DNA of 64,000 bases from a virus (IMGVR_UViG_3300033993_001384:22334-86333); one strand, 5' to 3'; numbered from the stretch's first letter, positions 42,671 to 50,799 are shown. Made by a program: numbers and translations. The notes: generated by a model not told the origin, from the letters alone.

Positions 42671-42772
42671 TAGTCAGGACAGGATTCGAACCTGTTCCGT
42701 CTTTACCATAAAGAGTCGGCCTTACCGTTACTCAACCTTGGGGAGGTGATACCAACCAATGGTCTCCTGACT
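42671..42772 (-). tRNA. tRNA-like element with inserted 5' hairpins
   Basis: 102 nt. Acceptor AGTCAGG/CCTGACT and T arm ACAGG-TTCGAAT-CCTGT are perfect, and its 3' end is nearly identical to the tRNA-like gene at 51426-51505. Between them are GAGTAA-CGG-TAAGG-CCG-ACTC and CTTTA-TGG-TAAAG hairpins instead of a normal D/anticodon pair; about 24 extra bases follow the acceptor. The GAGTAACG / ACTCT arm resembles that of the element at 42404. No anticodon assigned. Confidence 0.5.
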
Positions 42773-42784
42773 ATGTTTCGTTAA

Positions 42785-42933
42785 TGTTAAAAACTGATTC
42801 AATCCTCCTAAAAAACACTAACTTCCTACTTACTCTATTATAGGCTCGGCCGTCCTCTTTTAAATATAGTTTTACCTGAAACTTCTTTGGGTTGTTGATT
42901 GACCACTCCCACTTACTCAAGTAGTTTTTAACA
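42785..42933 (-). ncRNA. Structured module closed by an 11-bp helix
   Basis: TGTTAAAAACT and AGTTTTTAACA at the two ends pair perfectly. Inside are CCTA/TAGG and GGTC-type stems. One arm overlaps the stop codon of the 84-residue gene, so the module could act as its 3' end or be processed from the same transcript. Confidence 0.5.
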
Positions 42934-43182
42934 ACTCATCATCCAACCCATTCGGTTTTGTGCTTGATACTGAGAATAAGTACATTTTCTCATGGACTTG
43001 TAATCAGGTCTCAACTTAACGTGAGTAGGATATTTCTTCTCGTGTTCCTTTTGTTCTCTCATTACACGAGCATACGCCTCTCTTTTACTTGGAGCCCACA
43101 CATCATTAAAACCACCACCAATCCAATTAAACAAATATAGGTATTCACCATTAACACTTCTATACAATTTCTCTTTAGTCAT
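42928..43182 (-). CDS. Hypothetical basic protein, 84 residues
   Basis: A basic, aromatic-rich protein (KEKLYRSVNGEYLYLFNWIGG, then a Lys/Arg helix and CTYSQYQAQNRMGWMMSC). No family recognised. A promoter with TTTG-19-TATCTTTG (43204-43234, minus) lies 22 bases upstream, which supports a real gene. Downstream on the same transcript come the structured module and tRNA-like element. Confidence 0.55.
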   Translation of the reverse strand: MTKEKLYRSVNGEYLYLFNWIGGGFNDVWAPSKREAYARVMREQKEHEKKYPTHVKLRPDYKSMRKCTYSQYQAQNRMGWMMSC

Positions 43183-43203
43183 ATCTTATCCGTTTTGTGA
43201 GTA

Positions 43204-43234
43204 CAAAGATAATACTTTTTTTCTTTCCACCAAA
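43204..43234 (-). promoter_or_regulatory. Bacteroidota-type promoter
   Basis: Minus strand TTTG at 43231-43234, 19 bases, TATCTTTG at 43204-43211, upstream of the 84-residue gene. Confidence 0.8.
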
Positions 43235-43367
43235 CATTATCTAAAAATATTTTTAAAAATTTTTTACTATAACGATTAAGTGAATTTTTTTAATATAATG
43301 TTTGACTTCGTGGTTTTAATAACCTATTTATTTAACGAACTTAAAATTTAATTAAAACAAAAGTATT

Positions 43368-43541
43368 ATGAAAAAAGTATTATTAGCTCTTACAGTTATC
43401 GCAACGTTATCATTAACATCTTGCAAACAAGTAAACACAGAAGAATCAACAACATCTGTTGATACAACAGCGGTTGATTCAGTATCAGTAGATACAACAG
43501 CCGTAGACACTACACAAGTAGATACTACTCAAGTGAAGTAA
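43368..43541 (+). CDS. Small lipoprotein with Val-Asp-Thr-Thr repeats
   Basis: 57 residues. A lipoprotein signal MKKVLLALTVIATLSLTSC ends in an LTSC lipobox with Cys19; the mature part is almost entirely a (S/A)VDTT-type repeat without Lys or aromatic residues until the end. It should be a lipid-anchored, extended Thr/Asp stalk on the host envelope. It is a single-gene unit between two terminator-bounded regions, typical of a phage accessory gene such as a superinfection-exclusion factor, though that role is a guess. Confidence 0.75.
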   Translation: MKKVLLALTVIATLSLTSCKQVNTEESTTSVDTTAVDSVSVDTTAVDTTQVDTTQVK

Positions 43542-43549
43542 TCTAAAAC

Positions 43550-43577
43550 AAAAAACCCCTCTTAACGGAGGGGTTTT
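43550..43577. terminator. Bidirectional terminator
   Basis: An ACCCCTC / GAGGGGT-type hairpin with A and T runs between the lipoprotein (+) and the M15-like gene (-). Confidence 0.85.
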
Positions 43578-43578
43578 T

Positions 43579-44187
43579 TTATTTTAATAAGTTTCTAATT
43601 TTATCTATTTCCTTATTTACTCGTTGTTCTTTTAATCCTAAAGCTTTACCAAACGTATCCCCAATAAAACTATTTAAAATATTTGTACTTATAGATTCAG
43701 GACTATCTCCTGTTGCTGTAGCCCCACTAGTCGATGTTGTACCACTAGATGATGTTGTTGAAGTTTGTTCAGTATTTGAGACATGAACATGATTATCATG
43801 ACCCGGAAAACCAAACGTTAAAACTGATTTAGGATTTCCTGATTCTGAATTTTTAGTATATCCTAATATTTCTAATTGATTAACAAAATTATCAACATTA
43901 CCTCTATTTGATGGAGTTTTAACCGGAGTTTCATTAACTAAACTAATATCGACAGCATTACCTGATGGATGTCTACTTGCGTTTCCTGATGCCGTTTCCG
44001 CACTATGACCTGAAATTGCTGTAGTTATAGTAACCCTAACATTAGCATTTTTAGCCGCTTTACAAATATCCTTCAATAAATTTTCATTAACTTTATCACT
44101 TGAACTATCATTATCTACTTTAACGTTTCCACAACTCAAAGATGATATCTGAATATTCGCTTCTAATAATTGTATTAATTTTTTCAT
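43579..44187 (-). CDS. M15-like peptidase (D-Ala-D-Ala type)
   Basis: 202 residues. SRHPSGNAVDISL near 72-84 fits the SxHxxGxAxD zinc motif of M15 peptidases and GHDNHVHVS near 128-136 supplies the second HxH motif. A Ser/Thr-rich linker and a short C-terminal helix follow. The N-terminus MKKLIQLLEAN has an LLE-A site like internal head proteins. No signal peptide. It may be an endolysin-type enzyme or a virion-packaged wall hydrolase. Confidence 0.7.
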   Translation of the reverse strand: MKKLIQLLEANIQISSLSCGNVKVDNDSSSDKVNENLLKDICKAAKNANVRVTITTAISGHSAETASGNASRHPSGNAVDISLVNETPVKTPSNRGNVDNFVNQLEILGYTKNSESGNPKSVLTFGFPGHDNHVHVSNTEQTSTTSSSGTTSTSGATATGDSPESISTNILNSFIGDTFGKALGLKEQRVNKEIDKIRNLLK

Positions 44188-44188
44188 A

Positions 44189-44794
44189 TTATTGTTGTAA
44201 GTGGTTCATTAACACACCACCAATTGATGTTGACTGAACCAATAATTGAGTTACAGTTTCTTCGTTTAATTTTGTTTTTTTCTTGGTATAATCAATTCCT
44301 AACATTCCAATAAATCTACCTTCAATACATTTTATCGCAAAAAGATATCCTGATTTACATCCGGTATCTTCTGCAATATATTTTAAACCAAAAGTCGCTA
44401 CTGTATCATCTTTAAAATCAGGAATTTCAATTGTATCATGTTCTAATAATTGATTAATTGAACGGCTAAATAAATTAACAGGTATATTGTGAAAATTTCC
44501 TTGTATTGATGATACTGACGGAGCAACAGATTCATATATAATACTGAACTTTGCCATTGATTTTCCGGTTGGATAGAAATTACCTCCATTGTGGAATTGT
44601 GCAACCCATACTCTATCTCCTTTATATTCTTCCTTTATATGGTCTAATTTGGTCATTACAAGCTCACTGACTTTTAACGTTTCCAATACCATATCCGGTT
44701 TTTCTGCTTTTTTTTCTAATTTATTCTTAATGAATAATAATAGAATAGGACCTAAAACCCCCGTGATAAACGCTACTATTATAGATACACTCAT
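44189..44794 (-). CDS. Membrane-anchored GAF-like protein
   Basis: 201 residues: an N-terminal transmembrane helix (SVSIIVAFITGVLGPILLLFI), a linker helix, then a compact alpha/beta domain with VWVAQFHNGGNFYPTGKSM, EDTGCKSGYLFAIKCI and FIGMLGIDY, the rhythm of a GAF sensor domain. It ends 1 base before the M15-like gene starts. ACTATTTATAAG lies upstream. Ligand and partner are unknown. Confidence 0.5.
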   Translation of the reverse strand: MSVSIIVAFITGVLGPILLLFIKNKLEKKAEKPDMVLETLKVSELVMTKLDHIKEEYKGDRVWVAQFHNGGNFYPTGKSMAKFSIIYESVAPSVSSIQGNFHNIPVNLFSRSINQLLEHDTIEIPDFKDDTVATFGLKYIAEDTGCKSGYLFAIKCIEGRFIGMLGIDYTKKKTKLNEETVTQLLVQSTSIGGVLMNHLQQ

Positions 44795-44840
44795 AATTTT
44801 AACTTAATGTTTTATATAACTTATAAATAGTAATTAAATA

Positions 44841-44870
44841 AAAAAAGTGGAACTAATGTCCCACTTTTTT
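44841..44870 (-). terminator. Terminator after the RNA ligase gene
   Basis: Minus-strand AGTGGGAC / GTTCCACT hairpin with flanking A/T runs at the ligase stop codon. Confidence 0.7.
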
Positions 44871-45894
44871 ACAATTTTTTAAATTCAGGTCTGATTAGGT
44901 TCCATATGATTTCAGAGTAATCTTTTTTATCTAACATTCTAAATAGAATTCCTGACAAATGTTTTGGTTGGGTTGATACCCACTCAGCAAACTCTTTTCT
45001 ATCTGTGATAGGTTCTTTGTCGTTATATTTCCCATACATCATATAATCAAACTTTTTACCTGCATCTTCAGATATTTGGAAGTAAGAATATCTCAAATCT
45101 TTAACATAGTTTTGAATTTTTTTGTAAAATTCATCCGGAACATCTTTTAATAGTTCCATGACATCCTCACCATTTTTAAGATATTCCCAAATACCGGTTG
45201 TGGTAACATTAGTCATAATTTTGTGAAGACGTAGATATTCAACCCCTTTAACTTTGATTCTATCTCCATTAGAGAACTTTACCACAAATCCTTCTTGGTC
45301 ATCTTTAATCATGGATTTAAGTTGATTAAAATCCTTAATACCATCATATTTTTTAACCACATCAAACCCCCATTGTGACCAAATCTCAGAATCGGTTTCT
45401 TTCCCGTTCTTATCAAATGTCCCCAATAGAATTAGTTTCTCATCATCACCATAATCCAAAACAATTCTGTTCTCCGGATAGATAATTTCAAAACAAAAAG
45501 TCAAATGTCTAAACATAATATCTTTGTTATATTTTTTAAGGATTTCTGTCGCCTTGATTGCTTGGTCAGAAGTGAATGAACCACGAGTGGCTACCACCCA
45601 TTGACCTTGATACCAAAACACAATCCCTAATGAACCATCCATTTTTTCAAATACTTCAAAGTTTTCAGTTGGGGTAAATTTACCTTCTTCTATATTAAAG
45701 AATTTTTGGAATGGTATTGCAACCATATTCCCTTCGTTATCGGTAACTAAACCTCTACACATCAGGGTCACCTCATCCCATAGGTTCTCGAACTGAACTT
45801 TTTCAGTGTAGTTCCATATGGTTAATGGAAGTGTTGGATGTACTTGTTTGTAAAGTAATCCGTCTTCGTAATATTTGTTTAGTTTTTCTAACAT
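44869..45894 (-). CDS. T4 Rnl1-type RNA ligase
   Basis: 341 residues. The nucleotidyltransferase motif I is KMDGSLG with Lys84 as the AMP acceptor; MCRGLV near 45 and FQKFFNIEE near 62 are the upstream Rnl1 signatures; motif IIIa/IV is CFEIIYPENRIV and EGFVVKF near 207; motif V is RIKVKG near 218. A helical C-terminal domain follows, as in T4 RNA ligase 1, where it contacts tRNA. The expected role is sealing tRNAs cut by host anticodon nucleases. It follows the kinase gene by 11 bases. Confidence 0.88.
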   Translation of the reverse strand: MLEKLNKYYEDGLLYKQVHPTLPLTIWNYTEKVQFENLWDEVTLMCRGLVTDNEGNMVAIPFQKFFNIEEGKFTPTENFEVFEKMDGSLGIVFWYQGQWVVATRGSFTSDQAIKATEILKKYNKDIMFRHLTFCFEIIYPENRIVLDYGDDEKLILLGTFDKNGKETDSEIWSQWGFDVVKKYDGIKDFNQLKSMIKDDQEGFVVKFSNGDRIKVKGVEYLRLHKIMTNVTTTGIWEYLKNGEDVMELLKDVPDEFYKKIQNYVKDLRYSYFQISEDAGKKFDYMMYGKYNDKEPITDRKEFAEWVSTQPKHLSGILFRMLDKKDYSEIIWNLIRPEFKKL

Positions 45895-45905
45895 AATTTT
45901 TTCAA

Positions 45906-46304
45906 TTAAAGTTTCACCTCGAAACGTTTTTTCATTAACCCCAATTTATCTTCCGGAACCCCGTGTTCATTAACACCTCCGTGTCTGTTTTCTACGATAA
46001 GTGAATGAACTCTGTATCCATATTTTTCCGCTAATTCAAAATAAGGTGTCATTTCCCACTCTTGTGTGAATGTGTTTGAAACTACAATTCGTTCATTAAT
46101 ATTTGCCGAGTAATTTAAAAGCATTGCATTACTAACTTGTGTCTGACACCAACTATGAGCATCTCTTAATCCTGTAATGTCAAATTGATACTCACCATCT
46201 TTCATAAAATACATATCGGCTTCGTAATGAACACCACCGATTGATTTTGCCAATGTTGATTTACCACTTCCCGGTAATCCTCTTAATAAAAATAATTCTT
46301 TCAT
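45906..46304 (-). CDS. P-loop kinase, polynucleotide-kinase-like
   Basis: 132 residues. Walker A RGLPGSGKSTLAK (residues 8-20), then EADMYF, LRDAHSWCQTQV and VVSNTFTQEWEM, which is the layout of the small AAA_33/N4BP2-type kinases. It has the kinase half of T4 polynucleotide kinase but no HAD phosphatase domain; a separate phosphatase would have to remove 2',3' ends. It lies directly before the RNA ligase gene, which supports a 5'-end RNA repair role. Confidence 0.75.
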   Translation of the reverse strand: MKELFLLRGLPGSGKSTLAKSIGGVHYEADMYFMKDGEYQFDITGLRDAHSWCQTQVSNAMLLNYSANINERIVVSNTFTQEWEMTPYFELAEKYGYRVHSLIVENRHGGVNEHGVPEDKLGLMKKRFEVKL

Positions 46305-46510
46305 AATTTTATGTATTGTCGTTTATATTTTGTTTGTTGTTCATTTAACACAAGGATATATCTTTTACCTGATTTGGTTTTGTAAACCTGAAATCTCATC
46401 GTGTCAATATAATACCATTCATCAGTATATGAATGTTCATAAATTCTTTTTTCAGCTTCACAAGACACCAAAGTGAAAAATAAAAATAATATTATTAAAT
46501 TTTTTATCAT
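46301..46510 (-). CDS. Small lipoprotein, 69 residues
   Basis: MIKNLIILFLFFTLVSC is a lipoprotein signal with lipobox LVSC and Cys17; the mature 52 residues are basic and Tyr-rich (DEWYYIDTMRFQVYKTKSGKR). It overlaps the kinase gene and the gene upstream by 4 bases each, so it is cotranscribed with RNA-repair genes. Its role at the envelope is unknown. Confidence 0.65.
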   Translation of the reverse strand: MIKNLIILFLFFTLVSCEAEKRIYEHSYTDEWYYIDTMRFQVYKTKSGKRYILVLNEQQTKYKRQYIKL

Positions 46511-46797
46511 ACCTCACATTCTTTTAAATGTTTAATAATTTTTTCAAGACCTTTAACATCCTCCGATTTAATTATGAATTCATCAAAGGCACCATATCTA
46601 CATTGTCTCCCAAAAATATATCTTAATCCATAACCAACTCTTTGCCAAAATGGTCTTTTATTAAGATGTGTGTGAATATAAACCATAGGATATGTCATAC
46701 CATCAATTTCGTCTTCAGAATATAATACAACCATTTGATGTTCTGTACTATGACAGGAACATATGAATAAATCTGTTTTTGTTTCTTTAACTCTCAT
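46507..46797 (-). CDS. Hypothetical protein, 96 residues
   Basis: The start at 46797 was preferred because it falls one base after the upstream stop; an ATG at 46818 would overlap. The protein is alpha/beta with ICSCHSTEHQM and MVYIHTHLNKRPFWQRVGYGLRYIFGRQCRYG. Two Cys and two His in the first part could bind metal. No family recognised. It overlaps the lipoprotein start by 4 bases. Confidence 0.5.
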   Translation of the reverse strand: MRVKETKTDLFICSCHSTEHQMVVLYSEDEIDGMTYPMVYIHTHLNKRPFWQRVGYGLRYIFGRQCRYGAFDEFIIKSEDVKGLEKIIKHLKECEV

Positions 46798-46798
46798 A

Positions 46799-47461
46799 TC
46801 ACTTTCTTTTTTTACCATCTTCAGTTATTACCTCATCTGTGTGGTGGTCACCATCCATATTTGAACGAATCTCTCTTTCCTTAACAATCTTAATTACGTT
46901 ACTTAAATCGTATGGTGAAAAGAACAAACTACCATCCATTCCTACATCCATTCTACGGCCTTTACCAAAAATTTTTGTTTGAGGTAAGTGACAGTGTCCG
47001 TGTAAGTGGATGTGTCCTTTGTTTAACCCATCCCAAGAATCAATTGGATAGTGCATTAAAACCAATGTCTCAAACTTATACATTAATTTTGTGTAGTGAT
47101 TAACACTTGCAAACATTTCCTGACAATCCTCTCGGTTGTTTTCAATGTGATGGTCGTGATTACCTAATATAAGGTGAATCTCTTTACACACAATTCTATC
47201 TCTAAAATTTTTGATATTTTCAAATCCCCCAAAACTCCAATCTCCCAAGTGAATCAAAACATCATCTTGACCAACAACACTATTAATGTTGTTTACAATC
47301 ATATCATTCATCTCACTAATTGAATCAAAATCTCTAGTTTGAGCAATTGGAATACCCCCATCAGGTAATCTCCACGCAGTCACACCACGACATATATTTT
47401 TATGTCCAAAGTGTGTGTCGGAAGTTATCCATACCTTTCTATCTTTATCTATCTTAATCAT
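46799..47461 (-). CDS. Calcineurin-like metallophosphatase
   Basis: 220 residues from the ATG at 47461. All five metal motifs are visible: ITSDTHFGHKNI, HLGDWSFGG, LILGNHDHH, LMHYPID and HIHLHGHCH. The family includes 2',3'-cyclic phosphodiesterases and DNA/RNA phosphatases. TATATTTG ends 4 bases before the ATG inside the end of the upstream gene, so an internal promoter giving a leaderless mRNA is likely. In this context an RNA 3'-end phosphatase would complement the kinase and ligase; that is inference. Confidence 0.82.
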   Translation of the reverse strand: MIKIDKDRKVWITSDTHFGHKNICRGVTAWRLPDGGIPIAQTRDFDSISEMNDMIVNNINSVVGQDDVLIHLGDWSFGGFENIKNFRDRIVCKEIHLILGNHDHHIENNREDCQEMFASVNHYTKLMYKFETLVLMHYPIDSWDGLNKGHIHLHGHCHLPQTKIFGKGRRMDVGMDGSLFFSPYDLSNVIKIVKEREIRSNMDGDHHTDEVITEDGKKRK

Positions 47462-48146
47462 ACTGCAAATATACAAAATTTAATAACTTATTTAAATCCA
47501 TTGTAACATTTTTTGGTGTTTTTTCAGGTGACAATATTTTCTCAACCTTTTTTGTTTGTGATGCTAACTCATATATAGTTTTTTTATCTGTACCAATATT
47601 AAAAACCCCTTCAACATTTTTGTTTATTAATTTAACTAATAAATCAACAATTTTAGGGGTATAGTCGGCATTTGTGATAACATCGGTCCAAGCTCTATCA
47701 TATTGAAAAGGGAAAGGTTTATGAGATAAACGACAAATTAAAAATTTATCACATTCTAATTCGACATGTGCGTCACCAATTAATTTACTATACCCATACC
47801 AACTTGAATGGTGTACGGGAACGTCACTTTCTTTTCGTTCATTGTCAGAATTCGCATAAATATAGTCAGTAGATATGTGAACTAACTTTTTACCCATCTG
47901 ATTACAATAGTTAACTAAATGTTTTACAAAATGATAATTTATCTTTATATGTAATTCTTTATCATCCGAATATGTGTTAGTATTTGCAATACAATTAACT
48001 ATAACATCATATTTGTCTAACTTAAACATCCATTTGTCAAAATCATCAAGGTTTATGTTATCTTTCTTACGTGAAATATAATCCCACCCAGTTTGTTTTA
48101 TAATTTCACCACCTAATATACCATCTCCTAAAACTATAATCTTCAT
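47454..48146 (-). CDS. NAD-dependent sugar reductase, RmlD-like
   Basis: 230 residues of extended SDR type: IIVLGDGILGGEII Rossmann start, VIVNCIANTNT near 50, the catalytic VHISTDYIYA and YGYSK (Tyr near 117), then a divergent substrate domain. It is shorter than dTDP-4-dehydrorhamnose reductase and may act on a different nucleotide sugar. It overlaps both neighbours by a few bases. Link to the glycosyltransferase blocks at both ends of the window is plausible. Confidence 0.7.
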   Translation of the reverse strand: MKIIVLGDGILGGEIIKQTGWDYISRKKDNINLDDFDKWMFKLDKYDVIVNCIANTNTYSDDKELHIKINYHFVKHLVNYCNQMGKKLVHISTDYIYANSDNERKESDVPVHHSSWYGYSKLIGDAHVELECDKFLICRLSHKPFPFQYDRAWTDVITNADYTPKIVDLLVKLINKNVEGVFNIGTDKKTIYELASQTKKVEKILSPEKTPKNVTMDLNKLLNFVYLQYD

Positions 48147-48631
48147 ACTAACTCTTTTTCATAATTAAACCATTTAGGTTTTTCTCTGTTTTTCCAAGAC
48201 GCCAAACTAATTTTAGCACCCATGTAATAATTTCTATAAGATTCCACAACAGAATCTACCTTAAACTCATCCGGCATCGCCATCGCCGGAGTAGTGAAAC
48301 CAATGTCCGGGATGTTTGGTTTATTAATAATACACCAATTAATCACATCTATTGATTTGTGTCTTTTACCATACCTGTGGGTATATTCTTTTCCCAACTC
48401 CAATCCCAATTCACACAAGTACAAATAATTTGATAAACTCTGACGAGCCCATACCGCACAAGGGTGATTCTTATGTGACAACTTGTACGGTACTTGGTCG
48501 GTATCTTGGTCGGTTACGTGATGAACCGAACATAATAACTGAGCAGTTTCCAATATCATTTTCACTACGTGTTTATCTACGTGGTATTGTGCCGACAATA
48601 TAGGATTCTCATCTAAGAAAAATATATTCAT
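48143..48631 (-). CDS. Conserved phage protein, DKHVVKM family, 162 residues
   Basis: Contains NIFFLDENPILSAQYHVDKHVVKMILETAQLL at the N-terminus and HPCAVWARQSLSNYLYL in the middle, a set I know from uncharacterised proteins of many large phages; they are sometimes annotated as nucleases or glycosylases without proof. Several conserved His and Asp could form an active site. It overlaps the SDR gene by 4 bases and abuts the receiver-domain gene. Confidence 0.55.
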   Translation of the reverse strand: MNIFFLDENPILSAQYHVDKHVVKMILETAQLLCSVHHVTDQDTDQVPYKLSHKNHPCAVWARQSLSNYLYLCELGLELGKEYTHRYGKRHKSIDVINWCIINKPNIPDIGFTTPAMAMPDEFKVDSVVESYRNYYMGAKISLASWKNREKPKWFNYEKELV

Positions 48632-49101
48632 TATACGTGTGGTATTCTGACTCTAACACAAGTTTGTGCTTGACCCTCGTTCATATAAAAATTGTTCAAA
48701 TATCCCATAATGTTCGCACTCCCAATAGGGTTTGCAGAATGAACATATACAATTGGAAATACAAATTTATTCGCCTTTCTATCACTTCTACTCATATTAA
48801 AACGAGCTTCATTAGTATTGTGAAATAATGCAACCAAGAATTTAGCAGCGTCATATCCTGTTTTTTCTTCAATATTGTTATAATCCAAAGTATAGTTTGG
48901 AGAAACATTATCAAAATACTCTTTCATTGCAGTATCACCCAAATCGTGGTCCAAAGATATTATATCAATATTTTCTAACCCAACTTTATTTACTTCACTA
49001 ACAAATTCATCGTAATTTCTTACAACAATCCAATTATCTCCCGTTGGAGTTCTTACGTCATCTAAATAGATACGGTAAGGTGGTTTTACATTATTTTCCA
49101 T
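48631..49101 (-). CDS. Cyclic-phosphate processing receiver domain (cREC) protein
   Basis: 156 residues: RIYLDDVRTPTGDNWIVVRNYDEF, then IISLDHDLGD and TGYDAAKFLVALF, then IVYVHSANPIGSANI. These blocks fit the cREC family, receiver-like domains predicted to process cyclic phosphates on RNA ends and often found next to RNA ligases. The gene belongs to the same run as the ligase, kinase and metallophosphatase, which strengthens the assignment. Catalysis is predicted, not shown. Confidence 0.65.
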   Translation of the reverse strand: MENNVKPPYRIYLDDVRTPTGDNWIVVRNYDEFVSEVNKVGLENIDIISLDHDLGDTAMKEYFDNVSPNYTLDYNNIEEKTGYDAAKFLVALFHNTNEARFNMSRSDRKANKFVFPIVYVHSANPIGSANIMGYLNNFYMNEGQAQTCVRVRIPHV

Positions 49102-49102
49102 T

Positions 49103-49576
49103 TTATAATAATTTTTTTAATACACTATCCCAATCAGGATATTCATTCCAAACTTTTTTCTCATAATTCCAACCGAAATGAATTAATTCACCGGTAAACT
49201 CTCCGGCACCATTTGCCGTTCTGTCATCAATTAAATAATCACCAAGTAATAAATCTTTTCGGTGAGTTATTACCATTTTCTTATGAAACAACCTACCAAA
49301 ATATTTTTCAATCCAATACCTCTTATCTGTTGAGGCATATGGGTTACCCCAAGGTGATGCAGTAGCAATTAATAATTCATACTTACCACTCTCAACCAAC
49401 TTATTGATTGCTTCAATAGCACCATCATATGGTTTAGGGTCTCTAAAAATACCCGGAATATGGTCTGGACTATGTTTATACTTGTGAACTAAATTTGGAT
49501 GTTCATCGAACCATTTATCGAATTCCGCACCTAAATCGACCAACACACCATCCATATCAATAAAAATCCTTTTCAT
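49103..49576 (-). CDS. 5'(3')-deoxyribonucleotidase, HAD family
   Basis: 157 residues. IDMDGVLVDLGAEF is a full HAD motif I with both Asp; LLIATASPW is motif II; HRKDLLLGDYLIDDRTANG is motif III/IV. Length and layout match NT5C-type nucleotidases, which release phosphate from nucleotides. It may balance pools for DNA synthesis. A -7-like TATCTTTG lies about 19 bases upstream of the start, but no -33 box was found. Confidence 0.82.
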   Translation of the reverse strand: MKRIFIDMDGVLVDLGAEFDKWFDEHPNLVHKYKHSPDHIPGIFRDPKPYDGAIEAINKLVESGKYELLIATASPWGNPYASTDKRYWIEKYFGRLFHKKMVITHRKDLLLGDYLIDDRTANGAGEFTGELIHFGWNYEKKVWNEYPDWDSVLKKLL

Positions 49577-49618
49577 ACTTTATATATTTTTTTACAAAGA
49601 TAGTCAAATTTTTAATAT

Positions 49619-49650
49619 AAAAAAATCCATCACGAAAAAATGATGGATTT
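49619..49650 (-). terminator. Intrinsic terminator
   Basis: Minus-strand ATCCATCA / TGATGGAT hairpin followed by T7 after the 290-residue gene. Confidence 0.8.
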
Positions 49651-49679
49651 AATTTGAAACCTTGTTATTTGTTTATTTT

Positions 49680-50552
49680 TTAGAATTTGTTCCCACAAGA
49701 AGAACAAAATTTATCGGAATCCTTTTTTCTTTTTTTTCCACAGTTAGTACAATACACTTTTAAGTCTTGTTTTTCATATACCTTTTGTGACATAGGTAGA
49801 ATCTTCCATACAGAACTTGCACAAGTGTGATGATTAAAAGTTTTATTCACTGTTTGAAATGATTGGTCAGATGAACCCCCCTTTTCAACTCTACCGGTTT
49901 CAATAGAGTCCATAGATAACATATCCATAGTAACCTCACTACGAGAATTAGGTTTAGATTTTTTTAATCTTGAAGTCGCACTTCTTAAGTTTGGTCCTGC
50001 AAAGGTATTACTTATTGAAGTAGTATTAAAATTAACTCCCGCAGTATTACTTGATGATGTAAATGATACATTACCATTTGTGGTTGTTGTAATACCATTT
50101 ACATAATTTGTGTTAGTAGTAAATGACGGATTCCCTGAAACATAATTTGGGCCCCCAAATGAACCACCATAATACGTTATTGGGTTATTCCACACCGGTT
50201 GTTTATATTCATCAAAGAAGTCAATAACAACATCCCCATTTCCGGCGATGGCGTCCAATACCTCGTTTGATGTTCCGTCAACCTCATAAGTTTCAAACTT
50301 AAACTTACGAGCTTCATTAAGATATCTCTCAAGATATACACGTTGTCCTGGTTTAAGTACAATTCCTCCTCCGGCAATATAATTTCCGTCAAGTTTTATT
50401 TTTGCTAATATTGTGTTTGATGTTGGGTTAAATAATTCTAGTTCGAATTCATCCCCATTTTTAAGATAGACAGTTTGTCCAAATTGTTTAAGACGTTTTT
50501 TGTCTTTTGTGATGTACGCACAAGGCATACCTGTTTTTGTTTGGTAATACAT
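49680..50552 (-). CDS. Phage protein with C-terminal zinc ribbon, 290 residues
   Basis: The N-terminal 125 residues are a beta-rich domain (KNGDEFELELFNPTSNTILAKI, GGIVLKPGQRVYLERYL), followed by a Ser/Thr/Asn-rich low-complexity region and a C-terminal zinc ribbon YCTNCGKKRKKDSDKFCSSCG. The ordered head is reminiscent of capsid decoration or jelly-roll proteins of large viruses; the zinc ribbon suggests contact with nucleic acid or protein. TATATTTATT lies about 100 bases upstream. Confidence 0.55.
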   Translation of the reverse strand: MYYQTKTGMPCAYITKDKKRLKQFGQTVYLKNGDEFELELFNPTSNTILAKIKLDGNYIAGGGIVLKPGQRVYLERYLNEARKFKFETYEVDGTSNEVLDAIAGNGDVVIDFFDEYKQPVWNNPITYYGGSFGGPNYVSGNPSFTTNTNYVNGITTTTNGNVSFTSSSNTAGVNFNTTSISNTFAGPNLRSATSRLKKSKPNSRSEVTMDMLSMDSIETGRVEKGGSSDQSFQTVNKTFNHHTCASSVWKILPMSQKVYEKQDLKVYCTNCGKKRKKDSDKFCSSCGNKF

Positions 50553-50691
50553 AATTTCCTTATTTTATTTTTTATGTTTATTGAACTTCTCTTCGTTGGT
50601 ATCAATTCCAACTCAAATGCCTCTGTGGACACGAGAACCTCAGCAACAAGGTTTCATTAATAAATATAAGGATGATTTGTTTTGTTGTAAA

Positions 50692-50722
50692 TAAAAAACC
50701 CCCAAGTTTCCTTGAAGGTTGT
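50692..50722 (-). terminator. Intrinsic terminator of the tRNA array
   Basis: Minus-strand AACC-TTCAAG / CTTG-GGGTT hairpin followed by T6, 2 bases past the 3' end of the last tRNA. Confidence 0.65.
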
Positions 50723-50724
50723 TG

Positions 50725-50799
50725 TGGCCCCTACAGGATTTGAACCTGTGACCTTCTCGTTATGAGCGAGCTACTCTTACCGGACTGAGTTAAGAGGCC
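50725..50799 (-). tRNA. tRNA-Met(CAT)
   Basis: Acceptor GGCCTCT/AGGGGCC, anticodon loop CTCATAA, T arm ACAGG-TTCAAAT-CCTGT, discriminator A. The paired 1-72 position suggests elongator Met (or lysidine-modified Ile). Confidence 0.88.
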
